Shown: positions 32,039 to 39,875 of the stretch, in pieces | Layout of the letters: each line of letters starts with the position of its first letter | Position numbering within the stretch: position 1 is the first letter of the stretch | From: JBFHFS01 sp041583495 | GTDB lineage: Bacteria > Bacteroidota > Bacteroidia > Bacteroidales > Marinilabiliaceae | Assembly: GCA_041583495.1 (NCBI GenBank) | Contig: JBFHFS010000043.1 | Span: 1 to 40,099 of the forward strand | Length of the DNA stretch: 40,099 nt | Direction of reading: 5' to 3' | Position numbers and translations under genes: made by a program | The notes under the pieces: generated by a model | The model's input: only the letters and a program-made list of their open reading frames with translations | Databases searched by the model: none | Told to the model about the DNA's origin: nothing

Positions 32039-32334
32039 TATTTTTTTACTCTTCACTTTATCCCTTCCACTTTTCTCCCCTTTGGCTCCTTTATCTCTCT
32101 CTCTACCTCTATTTCTATTTATCTCTATCTGTCTGTCTCTCTAGCATCTAACCTCCAACCTCTACACTCTAACCTCATATTTCTATTTCTCCCCTTTTCC
32201 CTCTTCCCTCTTCCCTTTTCACTTTTCACTTTTCCCACCTTTTTCCCTTTAACCTTTATCTTTTTCACTTTTCCACCTTTTCCACCCTTTTCACTTTTCC
32301 ACCTTTTCCACCCTTTTTACCCTTTCCACCCTTT
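32039..32334. repeat. Longest pyrimidine-rich tract, directly after the PQQ dehydrogenase stop
   Basis: Nearly 300 bases of C/T-rich plus strand. The half nearer 31.5 kb has CTCTCTAC, TATCTCTAT and CTGTCTGTCTCTCT words; the half nearer the gene has CTTTTCAC and CTTTTCCACC words. It abuts the TGA of the minus-strand dehydrogenase gene without spacer. Confidence 0.7.
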
Positions 32335-33786
32335 TCACTCCTCTGCCGGGATCAGGCGAAAGATGACTCCGGGATTTTCCACCCCGATATAGAGGTAGCC
32401 ATCGGGACCGGTCTCTATTACGCGCACCCTGCCGGCTTCACGAATCATGATCTCGTGTTTTTCCACCTGGTTACCATTCAATTGTGAGCGAACCACATAG
32501 CGGAAGCTGAGTGAGCCGGAGAAGATGTTATTGGCCCATTCGGGGTAACGGTCGGCATTGGCGAAGGCCATCCCGCAGGGGGCGATGGAGGGTGTCCAGT
32601 AGATGATGGGTTGTTCCATCCCAGCCTTGGCGGTGTCGGGGGTGATGATGGTCCCGTTGTAGTTGATGCCGTAGGTGATCACGGGCCAGCCATAGTTGGC
32701 GCCCCGCTGGATGAGGTTTAGCTCGTCGCCCCCTTTGGGGCCATGCTCGGTCGCCCATAAGTCTCCGGTCTGGGGGTGAAAGGCCAGTCCTTGGGGGTTA
32801 CGGTGTCCATACGACCAGATGGATTGCTGGGCCCCATCGGTGTTGACAAACGGGTTGTCCATGGGAATGCTTCCATCGTCGTAGAGCCGGTGGATCTTGC
32901 CCGAGTGGTTGGAGAGATCCTGGGCATTCTCATTTCTTCCCCGTTCACCGATTGAGAAGAAGAGATAACCATTGGCATCGAAGGCCATGCGACAGCCAAA
33001 GTGGACGCCACTGGGGGTGTCGGGCTGAGCCTTGAAGATGCGTTCCTGGTCGATGAGCTGATCGTTATGCAGGTGGGCCCGCATGATGGCCGTATGGCCG
33101 CCCTCGGCGTTGTTGTTGGCCGGTGCCGAATAGGCCAGATAGATCCATCCATTCTCCTGGTAGTTGGGGTGCAGTTTAATATCCAGAAGGCCTCCCTGCC
33201 CCTTGGCGTATACGGCGGGCACATTTTCGATGACCGCGACCAGTTTACCCGCCCTGAAGCGAAACAGCTCTCCACTTCGTTCGGTGACCAATAGGTCTCC
33301 ATTGGGGAGCCAGGCCATACCCCAGGGAATACTGAGTCCCGAGGCGACGGTGTCGATGTGGAAGGAGAGTGCATCGGTTTTTATCAGGGGGCCGAATCCC
33401 GGCCTGAATTCATAATTGGCCGCCGAAGCTTTGATGTCGGTCAGGATATATTGCGCCAGGGCGCGGGTCTCCTCACCGGTGAGAACCTCTGCGAAGCCGG
33501 GCATTCCCTCTGCCACCACACCATCGCGGATGGTGGTCTCCATCTTGTCCTGAGGCATGGCAAAGAGGGCTTGCCGGTCAATGCTGGCAAACCGTTCCAT
33601 GTGCATGCCATGGCAGGTGATGCAGTAATTCTTATATAGGTCGGCCGCCTGCCGGGGTTGCTCGTTGCCTGATTTGGACGCATGGGTGTTGCAGGCCCCC
33701 AAAAAGAAGGCAGAAATGCCCATCCAGATCCATAAGGAGAGCCTGGTTGAGCGGTAGCCGAGGGTGACATGGGGTTGGTGTATCAT
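32335..33786 (-). CDS. Lipoprotein: cytochrome c fused to a PQQ-dependent aldose sugar dehydrogenase domain
   Basis: A 483-residue protein. A signal segment ends in FFLGA-C32, a good lipobox, so it is probably membrane-tethered in the periplasm or outer membrane. A class I cytochrome c domain follows (C55-ITC-H59; likely Met ligand in EGMPGF near residue 94). From about residue 140 to the end is a six-bladed propeller of the soluble glucose/aldose sugar dehydrogenase (YliI-like) family, with IPWGMAWLPNGDLLVTERSG, HFGCRMAFDANGYLFFSIGERG and GHRNPQGLAF. The fused heme could pass electrons from sugar oxidation to the respiratory chain. PQQ synthesis genes are not in the window. Confidence 0.93.
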   Translation of the reverse strand: MIHQPHVTLGYRSTRLSLWIWMGISAFFLGACNTHASKSGNEQPRQAADLYKNYCITCHGMHMERFASIDRQALFAMPQDKMETTIRDGVVAEGMPGFAEVLTGEETRALAQYILTDIKASAANYEFRPGFGPLIKTDALSFHIDTVASGLSIPWGMAWLPNGDLLVTERSGELFRFRAGKLVAVIENVPAVYAKGQGGLLDIKLHPNYQENGWIYLAYSAPANNNAEGGHTAIMRAHLHNDQLIDQERIFKAQPDTPSGVHFGCRMAFDANGYLFFSIGERGRNENAQDLSNHSGKIHRLYDDGSIPMDNPFVNTDGAQQSIWSYGHRNPQGLAFHPQTGDLWATEHGPKGGDELNLIQRGANYGWPVITYGINYNGTIITPDTAKAGMEQPIIYWTPSIAPCGMAFANADRYPEWANNIFSGSLSFRYVVRSQLNGNQVEKHEIMIREAGRVRVIETGPDGYLYIGVENPGVIFRLIPAEE

Positions 33787-33896
33787 GGTGGCGTGTATTT
33801 TAACCTGTTTATATTTAATATTTTAGAGCGTGGAATATCAAATATAAGACTTTTGAAATGGAAGTTCAAGAGGGGGGAGTTTGAATTGAGGGGTGC

Positions 33897-33917
33897 CCGG
33901 AAACTCGTTTGCAACGA
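33897..33917. repeat. Hairpin repeat, left flank of the sulfatase
   Basis: CCCGGAAAC leads into TCGTT-TGC-AACGA, a short stem with a 3-base loop. The same CCCGGAAAC and CGTT-GCA-AACG elements occur at 35731-35766 beyond the sulfatase, where the stem is longer. Confidence 0.5.
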
Positions 33918-33979
33918 ACCTTTAGGATTGGCGTAATTAAAATCCTGGGCTGATTTTTGTTTCAGGGGGATGGTTTTAA

Positions 33980-34042
33980 GCCACACGATGCAATCGTGCG
34001 GCAGCGATGGGATGATTAGGCCATACGATACAATCGTGTGGC
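33980..34042. repeat. Two direct copies of a 23-base hairpin
   Basis: Copy 1 (33980-34002) is GCCACACGAT-GCA-ATCGTGCGGC and copy 2 (34020-34042) is GCCATACGAT-ACA-ATCGTGTGGC. Each has 10-base arms with one mismatch (a G-U pair in RNA for copy 2) and a 3-base loop. The copies are 40 bases apart and similarly oriented; GGCAG follows both. Confidence 0.7.
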
Positions 34043-34365
34043 AGAGGGAGGCAATATATGGTCATAATCTCCTGATATGGAAATCCGGGGTTATGATGGT
34101 TGTTAAATCTCTATCCCCCTAAAATCCAAGTTCCTCAGAATTTTGGCAAGGGAAAAAATATATTCTTACTAACTTGTGGTCCTGATGCCCGGGGATCGGA
34201 TCAAATGGATTCATCTGGAAGTGATTTTAAGACACTGGTTTTGAATTTAATTAGATTAATTCATTGATTTACAGTTGTAAAATGAGCTCTGTTTGATGGG
34301 TTCTCCACCCTTGATTGGCATTTAGCTTTGATTTGGTATGAAAATAAAATCTTGGAAAAATTGAT

Positions 34366-35715
34366 ATGATGAAACCTGACAAATTTAAAACCTTATGGGT
34401 TCTGGCTGTGATGCTGACAGCATGCGTGGTCTTCAATGCTGATGGAAAAGACATTCAAGGCTTAAAAAATTGCGGTGCGACAACCGAGGGAAGACCTAAT
34501 GTAATAATCATCCTGGCTGATGATTTAGGTTGTGGCGATATGAGCCTGTACGATGGTTGGGTCAAGACGCCCAATATAGACAAGATGGCTCGGGAAGGGG
34601 TCAAATTTACGGACTTTCACTCCAACAGCTCTGTTTGCAGCCCTACCCGCGCTGCCCTGCTCACTGGTCGTTATCAACAAAGAGTGGACATAATCGATGT
34701 CATTGCCGGGCATTTGGATACCCCGGGACTGGACACCACCGAACTTACCCTTCCACGGCTCATGAAGCAGAATGGCTACAGAACCGCGCTTTTTGGGAAA
34801 TGGCACCTGGGCACGGAACCTCAAAACAACCCTATTCACCATGGTTTTGATGAATTTATTGGCTTTTTACCGGGTGGCTGTAATTACCTTAAGCACCAGG
34901 ATTGGTATGAGGGCACTGAAATAAAAGAGCAAAAAGGCTATTCCACGGAAGTCATTACAGAAAAATCCGTTGATTTCCTCAAACGTAATAAGGACAACCC
35001 CTTCTTTCTGTACGTGGCGCATCAGGCTGTCCACAACTTCTATCTGATTCCGTCGGATCCGCTGGATACAAAGCCAAGGGATATACCCCTGGAGGGAGAT
35101 GTAGCCCGCGACAGGTATAAAATAATTTTACGGGGTCTGGACGATTCAGTGGGTGAGATTATGGATGCACTTAAAGAACTTGATCTGGATGAGAATACAT
35201 TCGTGTTCTTCTTTTCTGATAATGGGGATGTTCAATTGAATCCGAATGAACGTCCTTACCGGGAAGGCAAATTTAGCAATTATGAGGGAGGTCATCGAAT
35301 TCCGGCCGTTGCCAGATGGCCCGGACACATCCAGGCAGGGTGGATAAGTGAGGATCTGGCAGTGGGAATGGATCTGCTTCCAACCATCATGGATATTGTT
35401 GGGATCGATATTTCACACGAACGGGAAGTTGACGGGATCAGCATTAAAGATCACCTGTTGAATCAGGCCCATCTGCCTGTGCGAAAGGTCTTTTTTGGAT
35501 ATGAGCCCAAATTGGGGACAGCCATGAGGGATGGATATTGGAAAATGCAGACCAAAGGGGATGTGGTAGAGTTGTACGATTTGAGTAAGGATATCAAGGA
35601 AACAACAAATGTAAAGGATCAATACCCCGGGCGTACAAAAGAAATGAAGGCAGCCATTGAGAAATGGAAAGTGGAGGTGTCACCGAAGTTTGAAGAGCCC
35701 GATTTTCAGAATTAA
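34366..35715 (+). CDS. Secreted sulfatase (formylglycine type I)
   Basis: A 449-residue arylsulfatase-family enzyme that cleaves sulfate esters. The signature C91-S-P-T-R-A-A-LLTGRY carries the Cys that becomes formylglycine. Metal and active-site residues include D52-D53 in ADDLGCGD, K145-W-H147 in GKWHLG, and S284-D285-N286-G. An export signal is present; LTAC-20 also fits a lipobox, so it may be a lipoprotein. It is somewhat shorter than many sulfatases because the C-terminal subdomain is compact. No maturation enzyme (anSME or FGE) is in the window. The gene is on the opposite strand to its neighbours and flanked by hairpin repeats. The target may be a sulfated polysaccharide. Confidence 0.94.
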   Translation: MMKPDKFKTLWVLAVMLTACVVFNADGKDIQGLKNCGATTEGRPNVIIILADDLGCGDMSLYDGWVKTPNIDKMAREGVKFTDFHSNSSVCSPTRAALLTGRYQQRVDIIDVIAGHLDTPGLDTTELTLPRLMKQNGYRTALFGKWHLGTEPQNNPIHHGFDEFIGFLPGGCNYLKHQDWYEGTEIKEQKGYSTEVITEKSVDFLKRNKDNPFFLYVAHQAVHNFYLIPSDPLDTKPRDIPLEGDVARDRYKIILRGLDDSVGEIMDALKELDLDENTFVFFFSDNGDVQLNPNERPYREGKFSNYEGGHRIPAVARWPGHIQAGWISEDLAVGMDLLPTIMDIVGIDISHEREVDGISIKDHLLNQAHLPVRKVFFGYEPKLGTAMRDGYWKMQTKGDVVELYDLSKDIKETTNVKDQYPGRTKEMKAAIEKWKVEVSPKFEEPDFQN

Positions 35716-35727
35716 ACGAAGTTGTAT

Positions 35728-35773
35728 TGACCCGGAAACGAACCCGCTCGTTGCAAACGAGCGGGTGGGGTCA
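35728..35773. repeat. Nested hairpin repeat, right flank of the sulfatase
   Basis: A perfect 11-bp stem ACCCGCTCGTT / AACGAGCGGGT (35742-35766) with a GCA loop lies inside an outer TGACCC / GGGTCA pair (35728-35733 and 35768-35773). It sits between the convergent sulfatase and esterase genes and may also act as a 3'-end structure for both, though no U-run follows. It shares CCCGGAAAC and the GCA loop with 33897-33917. Confidence 0.7.
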
Positions 35774-35831
35774 CAAATGAGGGGGAGGTGAGGGTTTCCA
35801 ACCGGGATCGCCATCTCCTGGACAATCCCTG

Positions 35832-36707
35832 TTATAGATCTCTTGGAAGGGTTGGTTGACCTTTGAGGAACCCTAATTTGATCAGAAAGAGGTCAGAATC
35901 GTACATGGTTAAATTAAAATATTTATTTCCACTTCCTTTTCTGAAAAAGTCGCCGTTAAAGAATCCATGTCCTTCACCCTCTATGGCAACCAGTTCGCAG
36001 GCATTTCCTGCTTCTTTCATCAGAGTGGTAAAACGGGTGGCATTTTCAAAAGGCACTGTAGTATCTTTTGTTCCATGGAAGAATAGCATGGGAGGCATAT
36101 CTTTTTTTACCTGATGGCAGGGAGAAATTTCCGCCTCACGGCCCACCAGCTTCTCATGTCCATATCCTTTTTTGGTTGTATCGAACACCGGGTTGTATCC
36201 AATCACGGAATTAGGAACGGAGCTTATGCAAAGGTTCTCAGCAGGGTTTTCAAAACCACGGATAAGAGCGGTACAAACGGCAACATGTCCGCCGGCAGAT
36301 CCTCCGCTTGCAATAATTTTATTGGGGTCGACATTTAGCTCTTTTGCATGTTCACGGATCCAGCGGACGGCTGATTTTCCATCTTCCACACAATCGAATG
36401 GGGAAGTGCCATGGACACTTTTAACTCGGTATTCTGCCGAAATGGCCACCATGCCTCTCGAGGCAAAATATTCACACTGCTGGTAAAATTGTTTGGGATG
36501 GCCGCCTACCCAGCCTCCTCCAAAGAAGAATACGATGGCCGCTGTGGGTTCTTTGGATGCTTCCGGCTCAAATAGATGAAGATAAAGGCTGTCTCCATTT
36601 ATTTCCTTATATAATAATTTTTTGTCAGGCACATAATTCTGAGCCCCTACACCAATTATCATAGATGCCAACAACGTGAAGGTTACTAAGATGTTTTTTG
36701 ATCTCAT
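35832..36707 (-). CDS. Secreted alpha/beta hydrolase, acetyl-esterase-like
   Basis: A 291-residue exported esterase of the hormone-sensitive-lipase-like type. The signal peptide ends near VGAQ-23. The oxyanion motif reads FGGGW (62-66, with Phe for the usual His). The nucleophile is S137 in GGSAGG, followed by D215 in HGTKDTTVP and H247 in GEGHGFF. Similar proteins remove acetyl or acyl groups from polysaccharides or small esters; the substrate here is not known. It converges on the sulfatase, and the GH95-like gene lies upstream on the same strand about 300 bases away, so a joint glycan-degradation role is possible. Confidence 0.92.
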   Translation of the reverse strand: MRSKNILVTFTLLASMIIGVGAQNYVPDKKLLYKEINGDSLYLHLFEPEASKEPTAAIVFFFGGGWVGGHPKQFYQQCEYFASRGMVAISAEYRVKSVHGTSPFDCVEDGKSAVRWIREHAKELNVDPNKIIASGGSAGGHVAVCTALIRGFENPAENLCISSVPNSVIGYNPVFDTTKKGYGHEKLVGREAEISPCHQVKKDMPPMLFFHGTKDTTVPFENATRFTTLMKEAGNACELVAIEGEGHGFFNGDFFRKGSGNKYFNLTMYDSDLFLIKLGFLKGQPTLPRDL

Positions 36708-37003
36708 GGTCGTTTTTTTTTGGTTATTTGTTTCTTTCTTCTTCTATTCTAAAGGTTCCAGACTTATGTATGAGTGGGAGTCTTCCCCTCAAAGCACCTT
36801 AATTGTTTCAGGACTTTTTTAATTTGAGAAGCCTTCGGGTTGGGTTTCCATACCGAATCCAAACCCTCTTCAAAAAAGGGAACAACGACTTTCAAATCTT
36901 CAACCCCAATCAGGATCCCTGTTCGGGCATTTCCCCTTGATGATTTGGGGCTCCCCCGATAAACCACTCTCTGCCATGCCGGCACTGGGTGGTTGTATGG
37001 GTA
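36708..37003. other. Intergenic region between the esterase and GH95-like genes
   Basis: About 296 bases. T-rich DNA lies just upstream of the esterase start. A 73-codon minus-strand frame (36764-36985) ends in a basic, Lys-rich stretch but matches nothing I recognise, and its first residues overlap sequence at the 3' side of the GH95-like gene. I treat it as unsupported. No terminator was found. Confidence 0.3.
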
Positions 37004-39271
37004 TCACAATCCAAAGTGAAAATCCTTGCCTTGGGGGGCTGCCGGGGTGATGACCGGCTTGGGTTGTTCGGCGCCCTGGGGCCAAAACATGATCCAGTCG
37101 CCGGGGGATGTCCGGATGGTATAGATGCCCTTCTCATCTTTGGTGACGGTAGCTCCTTTGGAGGTCGTCCATTGGGCATCGGCCAGCTGTGGATCCACCT
37201 CTGTGCACCCTCCTGCTTCGGACTGAATGAAAACCCATTGTGTTTTCCCGAGCTCGCGGCAGGCACTGACCAGATAGGCGCCTTCTGCCCGAAGCTGATG
37301 GAACCGGGCTTCCGGCCATTCAGTGGGCACGGCGGGAAAGACGCGCAGAGATCCACCCCAGCTCTGCAGAAGCATCTCCTGCATTGCGGTAGCCCCGTGC
37401 AGTGGGGTTTCCATTACGGGCAAGCCGATTTCGGAATAGAAGGTGTTGGGTTGCAAAAAGGACTTGAGTCCATCGAGGAATGTCAGCGCCCGGTCGCCGT
37501 CGCCCAGCAGTGCGGCCATGCAGGCCCCGCCAGTGAATGAATAGCCCATGGCCCGCCCGAAGCTATGCCAGTGGGTCAGGCTGCGGTCAATCAGCTCGCG
37601 GTCGGCAGGGGTTTCGGGGGTGAGGGTGCGCAAGGGAAAGATGGCCAGCAGATGCGACCAATGGCGATGCCTGCCAGTCAACTGGACGTCACGGCCAATC
37701 ATCCGGCCGGTTTCTTCATCTACATGAACGGGCACAAGTTTTTCCCGGATCTCTTTCCAGACCGGTATCAGTGGTTCCTCCTTTTGGTCAAGGCCTTTTT
37801 CGTCGGCCAGTTGGAGCAGCCGTTTGATGCCCCAGCCCAGGAGATCCAGATCGTAAGTGCAGTCGATGGCTTTTCGGTATTCGGGACTGTAGGTTTCCGG
37901 CAGGCTCAGCTGTCCCTCTTCGTTTTCCACCAGGAAGTGACGGTAATAGTTTACGGCTCTGGTCAGAAGCGGGTAAAGTACCTCGTCGCGGAGTTGGGTG
38001 TCCTGCCAATAAAGGTACTCCATGTCAACGTTGTGAAGGGCCCACAGCAGGTTCCCGCACTCCCGACCAACGCTGGCATCCATGGGTTCGCGACCGTTGG
38101 GCTGGCCTGCCTGTCCCAGCAGATCCCAACCCGAGGTGCTGCGGCCGATGGCGTATGAATCGGCACGGTAGGGCCCGGCCACATTCAAAGCCAGGTTGTC
38201 GCGGTTGATACTGAGCCGATGGCTCATGGCCGATACTGTTCCCCGGCGATTGGCCGTGTATCCGCCACTATGGGAGAGCTGGGCATTAAGATTCCACCAG
38301 ATTGAGCTCCAGGCGGTGGGTTGCAGCCATGGCCCCTGGTTGTCGATGATCCATCCTTTGTCGCGCGTGGCGGAGGCCAGCTTGTACTGTTGGATCCAAT
38401 AGAAGGCATCCCAGTAAACATCGCCAACCGAAACGAAGCTTTGGGGATAATAGTTATGCCACCAATTGCGATGAGCCTGCACCCAGGCGTTTTGGTCGGC
38501 GGCAGCAGCGGCGCGCACTGCCGCGACGGCTTTATCCCCGGCTTCTTGGTCCGGAAAGCTGTGCTGAACGCTCAACCAAAGTCGAGTGGATCCTCCTACC
38601 TTTTTCTGGAGCAGGGCCACGGCGGTCTGTCCCCCTGCATACAGGTTATGTACGGTGATTTGCACACCGTCGCCGAGTGTTGAAACCAGGGGGGATGGAT
38701 TGGCCGGAACGCGAAGCAGGTTAGCACGAACCGCGCGGGGACTGCGTGCTTCTTCCGGGACATAGGTAAATTTGGCGCCCTTGAGCTCGCCGCTGGCGGT
38801 CAGCTCGAAGCGCATCACCGGTTCGGTGGCGTGTACCAGCGTTGCCCACTCGAGCGTGCCCCCATTTGAAGTGAGCGTACCGGATGCTTCGGCGTCCCAC
38901 AGGGACAAGCGCGATGTGCTTGCGGTCAAATCCTCGGGTAGTTCCAGCTGCAGGTGGCCAATGAAGAGGCGTCCGCGGTTGAGCACCGTTACATTTTTTT
39001 CAGTCAGGTCGTCCTCTTCCATGGGGCGGTGGTCATGAGCGGCCGAGCAACCTACATCCCAGTGGAGCGTCCGATTATCCAATTTATACATGAGGGTACC
39101 CTGCTCGCCGTTGCCCAGGAAAGGCCCCTCGAACCACTCGGTGGGAAGCTTTGACCAGTGCATATCCTGTTTGGCCATGAAAGCAGGCCAGTCCACCGCG
39201 TCGATCACCGGCTCTGCGGACCACAACGGATTGACAAAAAGTAAAATAGCGAATAGGAGAATGGCTTTCAT
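37004..39271 (-). CDS. Secreted (alpha/alpha)6-barrel glycoside hydrolase, GH95-like
   Basis: A 755-residue exported protein with a signal peptide (MKAILLFAILLFVNPLWSA). An N-terminal beta-sandwich (about 25-270; P-LGNGEQGTLMYK block) precedes an (alpha/alpha)6 catalytic region (about 280-640; QYKLASATRDKG, GPWLQPTAWSSIWWNLN, WALHNVDMEYLYW, LSLPETYSPEYR) and a C-terminal beta domain. This is the layout of GH95 and related families, which include alpha-L-fucosidases and L-galactosidases. Exact family and substrate are uncertain. The gene is visibly richer in G+C (60-67% in sampled 60-base lines) than its neighbours, suggesting acquisition by transfer. A TACTTTTG box lies about 85 bases upstream. 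Confidence 0.82.
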   Translation of the reverse strand: MKAILLFAILLFVNPLWSAEPVIDAVDWPAFMAKQDMHWSKLPTEWFEGPFLGNGEQGTLMYKLDNRTLHWDVGCSAAHDHRPMEEDDLTEKNVTVLNRGRLFIGHLQLELPEDLTASTSRLSLWDAEASGTLTSNGGTLEWATLVHATEPVMRFELTASGELKGAKFTYVPEEARSPRAVRANLLRVPANPSPLVSTLGDGVQITVHNLYAGGQTAVALLQKKVGGSTRLWLSVQHSFPDQEAGDKAVAAVRAAAAADQNAWVQAHRNWWHNYYPQSFVSVGDVYWDAFYWIQQYKLASATRDKGWIIDNQGPWLQPTAWSSIWWNLNAQLSHSGGYTANRRGTVSAMSHRLSINRDNLALNVAGPYRADSYAIGRSTSGWDLLGQAGQPNGREPMDASVGRECGNLLWALHNVDMEYLYWQDTQLRDEVLYPLLTRAVNYYRHFLVENEEGQLSLPETYSPEYRKAIDCTYDLDLLGWGIKRLLQLADEKGLDQKEEPLIPVWKEIREKLVPVHVDEETGRMIGRDVQLTGRHRHWSHLLAIFPLRTLTPETPADRELIDRSLTHWHSFGRAMGYSFTGGACMAALLGDGDRALTFLDGLKSFLQPNTFYSEIGLPVMETPLHGATAMQEMLLQSWGGSLRVFPAVPTEWPEARFHQLRAEGAYLVSACRELGKTQWVFIQSEAGGCTEVDPQLADAQWTTSKGATVTKDEKGIYTIRTSPGDWIMFWPQGAEQPKPVITPAAPQGKDFHFGL

Positions 39272-39353
39272 AGAAAAATTTTTTTCGACGGTTTATAGTT
39301 CTGTGACCATTGGGGGTCCAATACGTTTAAACGCGGGTTTTTAATGTTACTTA

Positions 39354-39361
39354 CAAAAGTA
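39354..39361 (-). promoter_or_regulatory. Putative -7 box (TACTTTTG) for the GH95-like gene
   Basis: The minus strand reads TACTTTTG, an exact TAnnTTTG match about 85 bases before the start codon, in AT-rich DNA. No TTG lies at the usual -33 spacing. Confidence 0.4.
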
Positions 39362-39553
39362 GTTAATATTAAATAATTAATTGTAGGCTGGAGTTGGATA
39401 GTTGAATATTGCAGATTGAGCTATCAGCAATTTGAATGGCTAAGCCTCTGAATTAAAAGAGTATGGACGATGAATCTGAAGGGCGCTTTAAGGGTTAGCC
39501 CCACGGTTTGATCTTTAATATATTAATTTAAGAAATATCCATCAGAGTTGTGA

Positions 39554-39777
39554 TTATTTGTATGGCAGCTTATTTTCCTCTGTCGCCATCGGTATTGAAC
39601 CTGCGCCACCGAGGCTACCATTATTATCCTGGGATGCAAAGGCAGGGAAAATGGAAGCGCAGGCTTTTTTTGACGCTTCTTTTTTAAATCTATCCCTATC
39701 GGGCCATTGGCTTTGAGTATAGACTAACCCCTTATAGGACAACCCCCCAAATAGACTTTTTTATCATCCAGTTCCAT
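39554..39777 (-). pseudogene. Small hypothetical gene, possibly frameshifted at a C6 run
   Basis: A frame starting with ATG at 39777 (MELDDKKVYLGG) is followed in another frame by LSYKGLVYTQSQWPDRDRF and about 40 more residues to a stop at 39554. The switch falls exactly at a six-base C/G homopolymer (39743-39748), so a one-base change would join both into one reading frame of about 75 residues. Alternatively the 62-residue frame at 39554-39742 could be an independent small gene. I do not recognise the protein. It lies just downstream of the partial surface-protein gene. Confidence 0.3.
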
Positions 39778-39875
39778 GGCAGCCCCCTGACCTGGCTTAA
39801 ATCACTAAACAGATAGACCCTCAACTGTTATTTAAATATTACTAGGGGCCAATTATTTTTTCCCGCAAATATTTC

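Larger units (their letters stand above)
31546..32334. other. 789-base repeat-rich intergenic region
   Basis: Between the TonB receptor start and the PQQ dehydrogenase stop. It contains the GGGCTCAGGG-type repeats (31608-31695), a 9-base tandem GCCGCAGCT near 31751-31768, two GC-rich hairpins (31964-32014) and the pyrimidine-rich tract (32039-32334). Short frames here translate low-complexity sequence and look non-coding. The receptor promoter should lie just above 31545, but no exact TAnnTTTG box was found. Confidence 0.5.
33787..34365. other. 579-base divergent intergenic region with hairpins
   Basis: Lies between the minus-strand PQQ dehydrogenase and the plus-strand sulfatase. It holds the short inverted repeats listed separately (33897-33917 and 33980-34042). 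The rest is AT-rich and should contain promoters for both genes; no exact TAnnTTTG box was found on either strand. No convincing open frame. Confidence 0.45.

Noticed and set aside
32718..33374. 218-codon minus-strand frame in another phase
   Set aside because: It overlaps the PQQ dehydrogenase domain in a shifted frame and has a Ser/Pro/Thr-rich composition typical of frame shadows in GC-rich codons.
36764..36985. 73-codon frame between the esterase and GH95-like genes
   Set aside because: No family resemblance, signal or conserved motif; it could be a remnant, but the sequence alone does not support a call.
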